64,000 nt of DNA from Bacteroidota bacterium (GCA_030706405.1 JAUZOO010000017.1:1-64000); one strand, 5' to 3'. Positions 1-10,326 are shown, counted from the stretch's first letter. Program-made: numbers and translations. The notes: generated from the sequence alone by a model not told the origin.

Positions 1-3000
1 AAGTACATTAAAGGTTGTATTTGAAGTTAAGTTCCCGGTCGGGAGGTTGATGCTCGACCCGTTTCCGGCAACTGCAGTCCCTACATTCGTATTGCTGGCA
101 TCACGTAACTGATAGCTCGTCCCTGAAACGGAAGAGGCTACGGTTATGTTAGTGCCTGTACCCGAACAGATTGCCCCGGAGCCTCCTACGGTTAACCCGA
201 TGGCTGGCAAGGGGTTGATCGTAGCTATTACTGCAGTTCTCGAAGCCGAAGGACAACCGTTAATTAAAGCTTCAACATAATAAGTTGTTGTTGAGCTTAA
301 TGATACTGTTGTAAAAGGGCTTCCCGTCCCGGCTAAATTGCCTCCGGTTGCTGCATCATACCAATTCACTGTTCCTGAAGAAGCTGTTGCAGACAAGGAA
401 ACTGTCCCTGTTCCACAACGGTTTGCAGAAGTTGTACCTGTTATCGTAGGCAAGGTATATACCGTGAGTGTTGCCGCATTTGAATTAATTATAGAACCAC
501 AAGCTCCGTCTAATACAACCCTGTATTGAAAGCTATTCATGGCCGAAGTTGCTCCGGTTATAGTTAAAGATGCCGAAGTCGTTCCGCTATAAACTCCTCC
601 ATCGCTAATGTTATTCCATCCTGCTCCCCTATTTTCCTGCCATTGATAATTTACTGCAGTACCGGTCGCAACAACGCTGAACGAAGCATTGCTTCCGGGG
701 CAGGCACTAACCGCAGATGGTTGTGTACTAATACTCGGATTAGCATTGACTACCAGTCTTACAGCATTTGAGGTGACTGCAGGAGAACAAGAACCACTTA
801 CAATTACCTGATATTGATAATTATTCATTCCTACAGTTGCCCCGGTTATATTTAATGTTGTCGATGTCGCTCCTGAATAAACACTTCCGTCGGTAACATT
901 ATTCCACCCACTACCCGTGTTAACCTGCCACTGGTATGACAAGCCTGCACCGGTAGCATTGGCCGAAAATGAAGTATTTGTAGTTTCACAGATAGTTGAA
1001 TTGGAAGGTTGGTCAACAATTACGGGCAAATCATTAATGGTTGCAAGTATGGCAGTTCGCGAAGCAGTGGTACACCCTCCGCTTGTTGCATCAACGTAAA
1101 AATTGGTAGACGTAGAAATGCTCGGAGTTGTAAAAGGAGAACCTGTTCCTAAAGATGGTCCGCCAACTGAAGCTACATACCAATTAAGAGTACCGGCCGA
1201 AGGGGTTGCCGCCAGCGAAACAGTTCCTGCTCCACAACTCGCACCTGGAGTATTACCGGTAATCGATGGAGCAGCAGTAACCGTGAGTTTAACCGCTGAA
1301 GAAGTTGCTCCGGTTTTACATGTGCTCGAGACAACGCACTGATATAGCTTTCCATTAAGATTGGTTGGACTAGATGAGTTAGAGATAACTAAAGTTGGCG
1401 TTTTAACACCACTATAAACACCTACTTCGTTTAAATTAACGCCATTTTCCTGCCACTGATAGGAAGATACGGCTCCAGCTGCAGTTATCAAAAACTGAGC
1501 ACTTGAACCTGAGCAAACCGTTGTAGCCAATGGTTGGGATGTAATACTTACGTTTGTTGCAGAAAACGATATGGCTGCTGTATTGGAAGTAACAGAAGAA
1601 CCGCATGAATTTGAAATTCTTACACTGTACGTATTACTAGACAATCCTGTAGAACTGGAAATTGCAAGACTACTAGTAGTAACTCCACTATAAACACCTG
1701 TATTAGTTAAGTTGACTCCATTTTCCAGCCACTGATAATTTAATCCACCTCCTGAGGCTATAACTGAAAAGGATACTGCATTTCCTGAACATACAGTTGT
1801 GTTTGCCGGGTTGAATACTACTGCTGGCTGCTTATTAACCGTTAATGCTGCTGCACTGGTTGTTTGGTCAATGCCACAAACATCGGTAATTACACAACGG
1901 TATTGATAACCAGATGTAGTATAAGCAATAGTACTGAGCGACAAGGTTGTTGTCTTTACTCCGCTTATTGTGCCTGTATTGTTAAGGTCTGTCCAGGTTG
2001 AACCACCGTTTGAGCTAACCTGCCATTGGTAGGCCGAAGCCTTCCCTGTATGTATAACCGTAAAACTGGCATCTCCATTCTCACAAGTCGTTACTGCTGA
2101 AGGGCTCGAAGTAATGACCGGTGCAGAAGATGAAATTTCGGCTAATACTGCTGAACGGTTTAAACTTACACACGAACCATTGGTGGCATCAACATAATAA
2201 TAAGTATTCGCGGATACCGAAGGGGTGTTAAATGTTGCCCCCGTACCTAAAGAGGCCCCTCCTGTATAGGACGAATACCAGTTAAGAGTCCCTGCCGAAG
2301 CCGTTGCCTGAAGGGTAATAGAACCAGTCCCGCAACGAACCCCATCTACAGTATTTGTTATAGCCGGACGCGCATTGATCGTTAATATACCTGCATTTGA
2401 AGTTCCTGGTGAGGCACAAGCACTTGATACTATACAACGATAACGATAGCCATTCATCGCTGTACTTGCATTTGTAACCAACAGCATAGCCGTTGTTTCG
2501 TTCGAATAATTAGTACCGGCATTAACATTATTCCAAGTTCCCCCATTATCAGTACTCACCTGCCATTGATAACTCAAACTCGAACCAACTGCGGCAACCG
2601 TAAATGAGGTATTTGATTCCGAACAGATTGTTGAATTAGAAGGATGGTTTGTGAAAGTTATAACCAGTGTATTAACGTATAAAGTGGCAGGGTTAGTTGT
2701 TGCCGGGGCTGCACAAGTACTGGAAATAACACAACGATATTTATAACCGTCGTTTGCGAGAGGAGCTCCAGTAATATTCATGGTTGCAGCAGTAACTCCG
2801 CTGTAAACCCCTCCATTCGAAAGGTCTGACCAAGATGATCCTCCATTGGTGCTTAACTGCCATTGGTAAGTTAAGCCGGCGCCAATACCTGAAGCCGAGA
2901 AGGATGCATTCGAACCTGTACAAACCGTTTGGTCCACCGGTTGTGATGAAATAGAAACCGGGGCTCCACCAACGGTTAACGTAGCAGGGCTCGAAGTAAC

Positions 3001-6000
3001 GCTAGAACAATCGCCGGTTACCACACAATCGTAACTTCCGGCATCACCGGAAGAAACCCCTGTAATGGTAAGGGATAAAGAAGTGGCTCCTGAAATGGTC
3101 CCTCCATTGCTTAGGTTTGTTCCGTTTTTCCTCCATTGATAGGAAATATTTGTCCCTGTGGCAGTAATAGAAAAACTAACCGTACCAGTGGGACAAATAT
3201 TTTTATCAGTTGGCTGGGAAGAAATTACCGGAACGCGCTTTAGTACATTTATATAAACCAACCCATTCGATTTAGCAGGCGTTGATTTATTATCTTTTAC
3301 TTCGAAGATAAAATAATCGGGGCCACTATATCCGCTTGTTGGAGTATAGATATATGTACCATTAGCGTTAAGCGTTACGCTTCCATGAGCAGGGGCTACC
3401 ACTGGGGTAGTGGTAATACTTAACACATCACCAGAGTCGGCATCACCACTATTGGAAAGCAATGCGGAGCCGTTCAATGTTTGGTTTATAGCCGTAAAAG
3501 CACCATTATCACCATTATAAGGAATATGGTTTGTTACACCTGAAGGTAAGGGCTCAACGTCTATTTTAAGGTTTGCGACCTTACAAATAGGAGATGTGTT
3601 ATTATCGCAAACTTTATAATTCATAATTACGGAACCGGCAAAATGCGCTACCGGGGTAAAAGTGTAGGAGCCGTTTGAATTAATAGAAAAATCCCCAGCA
3701 TAGGAAAAACTATCACCAAACCGGTCTGTTCCATCTATTTTCAAAGTACCTCCGGTGAGGTATTGGCTTGAATTGGAAGGATTTTGAAAACCCGCAAAAG
3801 AAAGAGCATCGCTTTGAGGGTCAATATCGTTTGTAGTAACATTACCGGATGCCGCAATATTCATATAGGTAACCACATGGTCATTTAGAGGGATAATATC
3901 GTTAGGAGTATTGCAGATTGGGGTTACATGAATAGTAAGCCTGGCTGTCGAATAAGCCTGATGTTTATTATTATCCTGAGCTTTATAATCAACGTTTACA
4001 TATCCTGTAAATCCGGCTGTTGGGGTAAAGGTGTAAGTACCTGATGAGTTAATCGCGAGTGTTCCTGCATTTGCAACGGTGGCTCCCGTCAGGTCAATCC
4101 CTTGAAGGGTAATTGAGCCGCTGGTTTTGTAAGTTGCTGTGGCTATGTCGTAAAATCCGGCAAATGAAATAGCGTCACCTTCAACATCAAAATCATTTTT
4201 CATCACATCTCCCGATACGGCAACATTTTTATTGGTGATATTATTATCGTTGCCAGCTACAATATAATTGTAGCAACCCGTTGAGCCGGGGGCTAGTTCC
4301 TGTTCCTTAATGGTTGTTTTAACAACTCCATCGTCACCCTTTACCGAACCAAAAACAGTAATGCCGGAACCGATAGCCCCGCCAGTCATACCGCATGCAC
4401 CTCCGGCTACTGAACTGGAAGCATTTATTGAGGAACTGGTGAAAATAACACCGCCACCGCCACCGCCACCGGGCCCATGAGGTTGACCATAATCATTAGA
4501 GCCACCGTTGCCTCCTTTGGCTAAAACGGTAATAGGACTAATCGAGGAATTAGCTATTAAAAGTACACTTCCTCCTGCCCCTCCGCCGCCACAGGCATCC
4601 TGATGTACAGTAGACCAACCATCGGCTCCACTAACATCGATTGTACCAGCATTACTTGATACGGAATTAGCATACATAATTACAATAGCCCCACCTGCAG
4701 CTCCACTACTCTGGAAACCAGTAGCATCAGGAGTTCCATCATTCGTTGAACCGGCGCCTCCTCCGCCTCCTAATATTAACCTTAAAGGTGAAGCCGGATA
4801 AAATGGAGCTCCGGGTTCACCCCCTGAGGGAAGAGATGAACTCCATGCGTTACCTCCCTTACCTCCGGCACCGCCATTGGCACCACCGCCACCGCCTGAA
4901 TTTTGAGTATTACTTGCATTGGCGGTCCCGTCAGTCCCCCCACCACCTGCATTACCAGGGGCACCCATTGCATAACATCCACTGGGATACCCCTCTACAC
5001 TATTATCCTTCAAGACTCCCGCATTATTAATATATCGAGGGGTACCTACAATACCTTCGCCTTTAGAGCCATCAACATTTGCGCTGACGAGCGCAATATA
5101 GTCCGTATTTTGTCCGCCAGAGCCACCTAGTTTGCGTCCTCCTCCGCCTCTAAAACCTTTTCCTTTCCCATCAATTTTATATCCGTTAAAATTCATTGTT
5201 CCTGATACATTAAGGACCAAAACGCCCCCGCTATTTCCATCCCATGCCGGGACTGTTAAATTAGCCCCTAAAGTTAGGTCAGTATATTGAGGAACACGGA
5301 TAACCTGAAAACGCCGTTGCCCGTGGGTAGCATCTGCGTCTGCATTTACATAACTATTTATCAGCGGACTGGCTAAATTAATTGTCCCCCCTGTTGTTGA
5401 CGTGAAGTCATTAGCCGCAACCACATATTCATAATATCCGGCCGTAAAATTGCTATTGTACAAAACTCCGTTAGCAAATCCTCCTGCTATTCCATCGCCG
5501 TAAGCATCGGTATTTGTATAATTAATATCGGCACCCTGCATTTGAATGACCAAGAGTTTATCGCCAGCGGTAATGACTGTGCTTGCGCCAAGGGAGTTAA
5601 GCGCACCTACAGTAATGCTTGTTGAGCCTGCCGGAGCACTTACTGAACCTGATATGGAAAAATAAGTATTGGGCTGGGTTGTAAGGGTAGTCGTTATTGG
5701 TATTGAAGCGTCGCAGGCCGGGGTTACCACAGCTTGTTTATTAATTGTAATCTCAACCGAGCCTACACTGCACTTTTGTGGCGAAGAGGTGGAGCATACC
5801 TGATAAACAAACAAATCCGTGCCATAATAGCCGGAAGTGGGAGTGTAAGTAAAGTCTCCATTGGATTGAATAACCGGGGTGCCGTGTTGGGCAGTACCGA
5901 TAAGTGAAGTATTGAGCTGAAGGATATTGTTGTTCGGGTCGATGTCATTTACCAAAATATTTCCTGACACTGCCTGGTTTTGGTATGTTGTAAAAAAATC

Positions 6001-7062
6001 GTTCACTGCTACAGGAGCTTTTGTCCCGGCAATATTACAGGCACTGCTCATATCTGAACGCTGGGGAGGGGTAATTGCTGTTTTGGTAACCGAAGCATTA
6101 GGGAGTACTGTTTGAGTATCCATAATTTGAGAGCCTGTAGGAGTAGTGTCGTAAAAATTTATGCCTAATGCATCCGCTCCAAATGTAGCCCCGGATGCGT
6201 TGGTTGTGCCCCCTGTAAAATAGTAATTCCCTTGTCCGGTAACTGACCCGCTGTTGGAAAAATTAGTCCCTATGGTTATACCGTTCGCATTTTGATAATA
6301 AACTGCCGATGCAACATTAGTAAATGTTTTTCCTGCTGCATTAACAAATATATATCCGAAATTCTGGGTTTTTGTACTATTGTTGGTAATACTACCATCG
6401 GTAATTACGGTACAGTAATTTTTAAAAATCGGCTCTACTGAAGTAACCTTCTTTTGAAATGTAATATCCCCAGTTACAGTTAGTTTGCCATAGTTTAAAA
6501 AGTTGGTTGAATTGGTAAACGTAGTAGCCACATTAATATACCCATAATTGTAAACATTGGTCGCCTCATTTGTGGTAAGCGATGCCCCAAAATTCAGGGT
6601 ACCATTATTTGTAATCGATGAACCGGTTGTCGCCAATATAAATGCAGGGGTAATGGTCATCGTACATCCTTCATAATTATTGATGGTTGTAACGCCACTT
6701 AAAGTAAGGGCTCCACTACAGGTAACAGTCCCATAGTTGTCAATGCGGAACCCACCTGCTGTTGTAATTGCAGGTAACGTAGCTGTCGAGCCAGAATTGA
6801 CAATTAGATTTCCACCTGGATTAGCTGTAAATCCGGCCGGATTAAAGATGGCATTGCCCGACACACAAATTTTCGCCCCGTTTGGAAAGGCTGCAATGGT
6901 TCCCGTAAACGTCCCTCCGGTTATGCAAAGTACATCCGTAGCTGTCAATGTATAAGTAGCACTGCTACTTGCAGAAACCATAATAGTACATCCACTACAC
7001 TGCGCATGCCCGATATTCCAGGTTAATACCACAAAAAACAGGGTAACAATGAGATTTTTCAT
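1..7062 (-). CDS. Giant secreted adhesin with cadherin-like and Ig-like domain arrays (3' end beyond window)
   Basis: The frame is open from the ATG at 7062 to base 1 (2354 codons seen). The C-terminus, where a type IX secretion sorting domain would sit, is outside the window. Residues 1-21 (MKNLIVTLFFVVLTWNIGHA, then Q) form a signal peptide. A Thr/Asn-rich beta-helix-like part follows to about residue 330, then a cadherin-like (Big_9 type) domain with NDIDPNNN, and a very glycine-rich core at about residues 640-940 (bases 4260-5150). Three more cadherin-like domains follow (NDFDVEGD, NDIDPQSD). From about residue 1275 to the edge there is a tandem array of about 90-residue Ig-like domains with Cys and YQWQ signatures. 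Ig_7/CHU_C-associated domains (RCGTGxVxLxA, NWY, YYVDA) interrupt it about every third unit. Probable role: surface adhesion or gliding-type contact. The domain calls are strong; the function is inferred. Confidence 0.85.
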   Translation of the reverse strand, partial: MKNLIVTLFFVVLTWNIGHAQCSGCTIMVSASSSATYTLTATDVLCITGGTFTGTIAAFPNGAKICVSGNAIFNPAGFTANPGGNLIVNSGSTATLPAITTAGGFRIDNYGTVTCSGALTLSGVTTINNYEGCTMTITPAFILATTGSSITNNGTLNFGASLTTNEATNVYNYGYINVATTFTNSTNFLNYGKLTVTGDITFQKKVTSVEPIFKNYCTVITDGSITNNSTKTQNFGYIFVNAAGKTFTNVASAVYYQNANGITIGTNFSNSGSVTGQGNYYFTGGTTNASGATFGADALGINFYDTTPTGSQIMDTQTVLPNASVTKTAITPPQRSDMSSACNIAGTKAPVAVNDFFTTYQNQAVSGNILVNDIDPNNNILQLNTSLIGTAQHGTPVIQSNGDFTYTPTSGYYGTDLFVYQVCSTSSPQKCSVGSVEITINKQAVVTPACDASIPITTTLTTQPNTYFSISGSVSAPAGSTSITVGALNSLGASTVITAGDKLLVIQMQGADINYTNTDAYGDGIAGGFANGVLYNSNFTAGYYEYVVAANDFTSTTGGTINLASPLINSYVNADADATHGQRRFQVIRVPQYTDLTLGANLTVPAWDGNSGGVLVLNVSGTMNFNGYKIDGKGKGFRGGGGRKLGGSGGQNTDYIALVSANVDGSKGEGIVGTPRYINNAGVLKDNSVEGYPSGCYAMGAPGNAGGGGTDGTANASNTQNSGGGGGANGGAGGKGGNAWSSSLPSGGEPGAPFYPASPLRLILGGGGGAGSTNDGTPDATGFQSSGAAGGAIVIMYANSVSSNAGTIDVSGADGWSTVHQDACGGGGAGGSVLLIANSSISPITVLAKGGNGGSNDYGQPHGPGGGGGGGVIFTSSSINASSSVAGGACGMTGGAIGSGITVFGSVKGDDGVVKTTIKEQELAPGSTGCYNYIVAGNDNNITNKNVAVSGDVMKNDFDVEGDAISFAGFYDIATATYKTSGSITLQGIDLTGATVANAGTLAINSSGTYTFTPTAGFTGYVNVDYKAQDNNKHQAYSTARLTIHVTPICNTPNDIIPLNDHVVTYMNIAASGNVTTNDIDPQSDALSFAGFQNPSNSSQYLTGGTLKIDGTDRFGDSFSYAGDFSINSNGSYTFTPVAHFAGSVIMNYKVCDNNTSPICKVANLKIDVEPLPSGVTNHIPYNGDNGAFTAINQTLNGSALLSNSGDADSGDVLSITTTPVVAPAHGSVTLNANGTYIYTPTSGYSGPDYFIFEVKDNKSTPAKSNGLVYINVLKRVPVISSQPTDKNICPTGTVSFSITATGTNISYQWRKNGTNLSNGGTISGATSLSLTITGVSSGDAGSYDCVVTGDCSSVTSSPATLTVGGAPVSISSQPVDQTVCTGSNASFSASGIGAGLTYQWQLSTNGGSSWSDLSNGGVYSGVTAATMNITGAPLANDGYKYRCVISSTCAAPATTNPATLYVNTLVITFTNHPSNSTICSESNTSFTVAAVGSSLSYQWQVSTDNGGTWNNVNAGTNYSNETTAMLLVTNASTAMNGYRYRCIVSSACASPGTSNAGILTINARPAITNTVDGVRCGTGSITLQATASAGTLNWYSSYTGGASLGTGATFNTPSVSANTYYYVDATNGSCVSLNRSAVLAEISSSAPVITSSPSAVTTCENGDASFTVIHTGKASAYQWQVSSNGGSTWTDLNNTGTISGVKTTTLSLSTIAYTTSGYQYRCVITDVCGIDQTTSAAALTVNKQPAVVFNPANTTVCSGNAVSFSVIASGGGLNYQWLENGVNLTNTGVYSGVTTSSLAISSSTGLSSNTYSVRISNSCGSSVTSNTAAISFSATNVSITSQPLATTVCSGSSAQFLITAAGAVSSYQWQENGVNLNEVGVYSGVKTPTLVISNSSSPTNLNGKLYQCVVSSTCKTGATSSAVKLTVTAAPSITGNTPGASCGAGTVSLAATPSAGTLNWYVASVGGPSLGTGSPFTTPSISTSTNFYVDATSGGCTTASRTAILATINDLPVIVDQPSNSTICETTNTSFSANATGAGLSYQWQVNTGSGWNNVTDGSVYSGATSTTLNITGATVGMNNYQYQVIVSGSCSPAVTSNAVRLVVNANPSISTQPSAVSACPGSNASFSVVATGTAVNYQWQENRGAGWNNISDGGVYSGTTSASLTITGATSAMNSFQYRVVLDGACGSIINSNAATLTVYTLPTITGTTSANRCGTGTVSLSATASSGTVNWYDAATGGNLAGTGSPFTTVSLSSTTTYYVEALINGCPSASRTAVIATINPLPAIGLTVGGSGAICSGTGTNITVASSVSGTSYQLRDASNTNVGTAVAGNGSSINLPTGNLTSNTTFNVL

Positions 7063-7107
7063 ATAATCTAACTTCATATATGTGTTTGCTATGTTTTTTA
7101 ATCCAGA

Positions 7108-7156
7108 GTGCACTAAATTTTCAGATAAAATATATTTGTCTGAAAATTTAGTGCAC
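7108..7156. repeat. Perfect 18-bp inverted repeat upstream of the adhesin gene
   Basis: Arms 7108-7125 and 7139-7156 are exact reverse complements (GTGCACTAAATTTTCAGA and its complement) around a 13-bp AT-rich loop. It lies 46 bp before the adhesin start codon, in the untranslated leader or promoter. Neither side has a T-run, so it is not a standard intrinsic terminator. It could be an operator for a dimeric regulator or an RNA hairpin in the leader. Confidence 0.7.
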
Positions 7157-7321
7157 AGTTTATATATTAATGTTTTTATTCTTCAAGTATGCTTACAGTA
7201 ATTGAGTATTGTACTGAGACATTGTTTTATAAAAGAGAGTCGTCCTTTTTATAGGAGCAATTCTTTTAGACATGCAATTATACTTGGTTTTTTACAGAGT
7301 TGCTTATGTAAAAAAGTAGAC

Positions 7322-7416
7322 AAAAGTTGGACATCCTATTCACTTATGTTTAATGAATGAATGGAATAGGTGGTAAAAAAGATGAGACTTGAGCCCAAAA
7401 AAGTTGGACATTGTCC
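7322..7416. repeat. Direct repeats AAAAGTTGGACAT, possible IS3-family end remnants
   Basis: AAAAGTTGGACAT occurs at 7322-7334 and 7398-7410. The second copy reads CCCAAAAAAGTTGGACA, which resembles the terminal sequence of many IS3-family elements. No transposase lies nearby. The interval also carries a CCTATTC/GAATAGG inverted repeat. These may be scars of an excised or decayed insertion sequence; chance similarity is not excluded. Together with the 18-bp palindrome this is all I see in the 7063-7435 gap. Confidence 0.3.
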
Positions 7417-7435
7417 TCCTTTAATCAGGATGTGT

Positions 7436-8350
7436 TTAAAATTTCGACAGGAATGCTGTAAGATTATCCCCTTCCGATAATCCTAATTTTTTTCGTAAGC
7501 GGTAGCGGGCTTTTTTTATTCCTTCTTCTGTTTGAAGGGTGATGGATGAGATATCCTTAGTGTTCATGTTTAACCGTAGAAATGCACACAGACGAAGTTC
7601 GTTGTTGGTTAAGTCGGGGAAATTGGTTTGCAGGTTTTTATTGAAATCATTATGCAAGCCAACAAAGCGGGTTTCAAACTCTTTCCAGTTGTTAAGCCCT
7701 AATTGTAGGCGGTAGCTATGTATGGTGCTCCGAAGGCTTGTAGTAAGGTTGTCGGGTGGGGTTTGCGTAAGTGATTCCAAGTCGTTTAAGAGGCTGTTCA
7801 TAACTTCACTGAACTTAACCAATTGTAAAAGCGTAGAAGTTAGTTCGTTCGATTTGGCATCTAATTCAAGTTGGATTTGCAGGTTTTTTTGTTCTAGCAA
7901 TAATTTCTCTTGGTTGAAAATAACCTCCATCTGTTCTTGAATCTGAAGATGGCTTCTGATCAACTCTTCACGCGAATTTTTCAATTCGAGATGGCTCCTG
8001 ACCCTTGATGTTAATTCTTTGGAATTATATGGTTTGCAGATATAATCGACAGCGCCGGTTTCAAAGCCTTTGACGATGTCGTCCGACTCGTGCGAGGAGG
8101 TGAGAAAAATGACAGGAATATCCCGCGTCAATTCGTCGGATTTTAGTTTCCGGCATACCTCAAATCCATTCATTCCCGGCATATTCAGGTCGAGGAGTAT
8201 CAGGTCGGGCGTTAATGATTGGGCAAGTGACAGGCCTTCGTCGCCGTTGTTAGCAATGTGAACGGCATAGTCCAGTTGTGAGAGGCAGAACTTGGCAATG
8301 ATGATACATCCTTCCGAGTCATCGATAATTAATACTTTTTCCTGCTCCAT
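7436..8350 (-). CDS. Two-component response regulator, REC domain plus LuxR-like C-terminal domain
   Basis: The protein has 304 residues. The N-terminal receiver domain (about 5-120) has acidic pair D10/D11, phospho-acceptor D54 in LILLDLNMPG, switch residue T84 and conserved K106. A long coiled-coil-like linker (about 122-190, rich in Q, E and L) follows. The C-terminus (about 240-304) resembles the LuxR/GerE-type helix-turn-helix effector of Bacteroidota regulators (LTNNELRLCAFLRLNMNTKDIS). It probably controls transcription in response to the kinase encoded just upstream: that kinase's stop codon is 1 nt before this ATG, so the two are co-transcribed and probably translationally coupled. 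The regulated genes are unknown. The giant adhesin 370 bp downstream on the same strand is a candidate, by position only. Confidence 0.88.
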   Translation of the reverse strand: MEQEKVLIIDDSEGCIIIAKFCLSQLDYAVHIANNGDEGLSLAQSLTPDLILLDLNMPGMNGFEVCRKLKSDELTRDIPVIFLTSSHESDDIVKGFETGAVDYICKPYNSKELTSRVRSHLELKNSREELIRSHLQIQEQMEVIFNQEKLLLEQKNLQIQLELDAKSNELTSTLLQLVKFSEVMNSLLNDLESLTQTPPDNLTTSLRSTIHSYRLQLGLNNWKEFETRFVGLHNDFNKNLQTNFPDLTNNELRLCAFLRLNMNTKDISSITLQTEEGIKKARYRLRKKLGLSEGDNLTAFLSKF

Positions 8351-8351
8351 G

Positions 8352-10115
8352 CTAATTGTTCATTTGCTCGTTATATGGGATAAGATTGAATTTGAAAACG
8401 CTGCCTTTATCGGGTTCGCTTTCAACCCATATCCGTCCTTTGTACATTTGTACAAATTCTTTGCAAAGTATTAATCCTAAACCTGTTCCTTTTTCGTTAT
8501 CGGTTCCGTTTGCCGAAAAGTTATTATCAATCTTAAAGATTTTTTGTTGATTTTCGTTCGATATTCCGATGCCTGAATCTTTTACCGAAACAATTACTTC
8601 GGAGCCGGAGCATTCTGCGCCTACTTCAATTTTTCCCTGCGGATAACTGTATTTAATGGCGTTGGATATGAGATTGCGTAGAGTAGTTTTCAAAGTGTTG
8701 GGATCGGTATAGACAAACAGTGTTTCGTCGGCGTTAATGTTGATAGAGATACGTTTCTGGCACATCACATTGGAGAGGTTGTCGGCTTCTTCTTTGATAA
8801 CTTGTTTCAAGTTGAGCTTTTCGGGAGTATATGTAAATTTATGGCGCTGAATTTTAGACCATTCCAACAGATTTTGAAGTAACCGATTGGTCTGTTTGGA
8901 ACTCTCGTTCATTACTTTGGCAATGTGCAGTGCTTTTTCTTTTTTATCTTGTTCCAGAACTGCCGACAATACTTCGGTTAGCCCCATTAAACTGCTAAAG
9001 GGGCCCTGCAAATCGTGGGCGATAATGCTGAAAAACTTATCTTTTGTTGCGTTAAGGTCTTTTAAGTAGGCTTCGTTATTAATTAAAATTTGTTCGGCAT
9101 TTTTTCGTTCTGTAATATCTGTAAAGATGAGTGTTTTGCCTAAAAATCGATCCTGTCCGTCGTAAACCGGTGTGGCGCTTACCTGGAAGTGACGAAGAAC
9201 TCCGGCTTCTTTTATCTCAATATCGATAGTTTTTTGTAAATCAGTTTTTATTAACGAGATAATTTCAGGGAAGGCTTTAAATACTTTCTCGAAGTTAGTT
9301 TCTTTGGTTTGTGGGGTAAGCTCTTTTATAATTTCCTGGGCAGCGGCATTAAAGTTGACAATATTGAGTGTGCGGTCGATGATGATAACCCCGTCGTGCA
9401 TACTGTTAAAGACTTTCTCGAGCGCCAGGGGCTCAAATCCTAATAATTGAAAACGAAAGAGGCCCAAAGCTCCCAAAATTCCAACAATTGAAGCCGAAAA
9501 GGGGTTTAGGTCAATTCCGTATGGGCTGTGCCCGGTAATGTAAAATGCGTAAAATATCCAGGGTATAATTGCCGAAAGGAACATTATAGCTGCCCGAACT
9601 TTGTTTATGGAAGAAGTTCTTAACATCATCTGAAAATATAACATTGCACACATGAAGAACGCAATGTTAGAATAGATTTGATGAACCCAATACCATTTCC
9701 CTTTGGTAAAGTTGGACAGAACAAAACCGTCAACCTTGTTTAGCTTAAAATCGAGATAAAATGAATTGAGAAAATTGGTTTCCTGACTAATTATTGTTAT
9801 TGACGAAAATGCAACAAGAGCCCCGATAATTCGGATGTTTAGCCAGTGGTCCTTCCCTACATATTGAAGAGCCAGTATAATGAAAATTGTAGGAAGAAAT
9901 GCTATGCCGAGATATTGAATTTTAAGCCAGAAAAGTATTTCGGGCAGGGTTTGTGAGGAAAGTTCAAAAGCATAGCCAAAAGCATACAGCATTATGGCGA
10001 ACATCATCATGCTGTATGATAAAGCCCCGGGAGCTTTCCGGAATTGTAATGTATAAACGGCCAATATTCCGCTTATCAAAGCGGTTACTAACAGGATTAT
10101 ACTAAAACTATTCAA
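8352..10115 (-). CDS. Membrane sensor histidine kinase (7TM N-terminal region, PAS, HisKA, HATPase)
   Basis: The protein has 587 residues. The first about 220 contain seven hydrophobic segments like the HisKA_7TM sensor region. A PAS domain lies at about 225-345 (NSMHDGVIIIDRTLNIVNFN). The dimerisation/phospho-acceptor helix has H367 in SIIAHDLQGP. The ATPase has an N-box (N481/N485 in LRNLISNAIKYS), G1 box (D513 in VKDSGIGIS) and G2 box (GTGLGLIL). It autophosphorylates at the membrane and passes phosphate to the regulator encoded 1 nt downstream. The start codon in this frame is TTG (10115-10113), chosen because the first membrane segment begins directly after it and no in-frame ATG lies upstream before a stop. 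The signal sensed is not known. Confidence 0.9.
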   Translation of the reverse strand: MNSFSIILLVTALISGILAVYTLQFRKAPGALSYSMMMFAIMLYAFGYAFELSSQTLPEILFWLKIQYLGIAFLPTIFIILALQYVGKDHWLNIRIIGALVAFSSITIISQETNFLNSFYLDFKLNKVDGFVLSNFTKGKWYWVHQIYSNIAFFMCAMLYFQMMLRTSSINKVRAAIMFLSAIIPWIFYAFYITGHSPYGIDLNPFSASIVGILGALGLFRFQLLGFEPLALEKVFNSMHDGVIIIDRTLNIVNFNAAAQEIIKELTPQTKETNFEKVFKAFPEIISLIKTDLQKTIDIEIKEAGVLRHFQVSATPVYDGQDRFLGKTLIFTDITERKNAEQILINNEAYLKDLNATKDKFFSIIAHDLQGPFSSLMGLTEVLSAVLEQDKKEKALHIAKVMNESSKQTNRLLQNLLEWSKIQRHKFTYTPEKLNLKQVIKEEADNLSNVMCQKRISININADETLFVYTDPNTLKTTLRNLISNAIKYSYPQGKIEVGAECSGSEVIVSVKDSGIGISNENQQKIFKIDNNFSANGTDNEKGTGLGLILCKEFVQMYKGRIWVESEPDKGSVFKFNLIPYNEQMNN

Positions 10116-10318
10116 AATTGAAATGCTTTTGTTATTCTTATGAAATGCAAATATAGCATTTCGTTAAAATTTATGTTTATTAACCTTGTCTGTTTTAGTG
10201 TTAGATTTCAGAGTTACAACAACTTTTTGTTTAGAAAGAGTTTAAATATAGTTAACGTACCTTAAAATGAACAGCGAACTATGTTCGTTTTTTGCCATAA
10301 TGCCAGTAAATGAATTTG

Positions 10319-10326
10319 TATTTTTG
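10319..10326 (+). promoter_or_regulatory. Bacteroidota -7 element TATTTTTG
   Basis: TATTTTTG matches the Bacteroidota consensus TAnnTTTG and ends 21 bp before the ATG at 10348. A TTTG at 10291-10294 is slightly too far upstream for an ideal -33 box (24 bp spacing). The region divides the divergent kinase gene from the gene at 10348. Confidence 0.4.

Noticed and set aside
338-7000. Plus-strand ORFs of about 60-95 codons across the left end
   Set aside because: All are antisense to the single long adhesin frame, which reads through without a stop from 7062 to 1.
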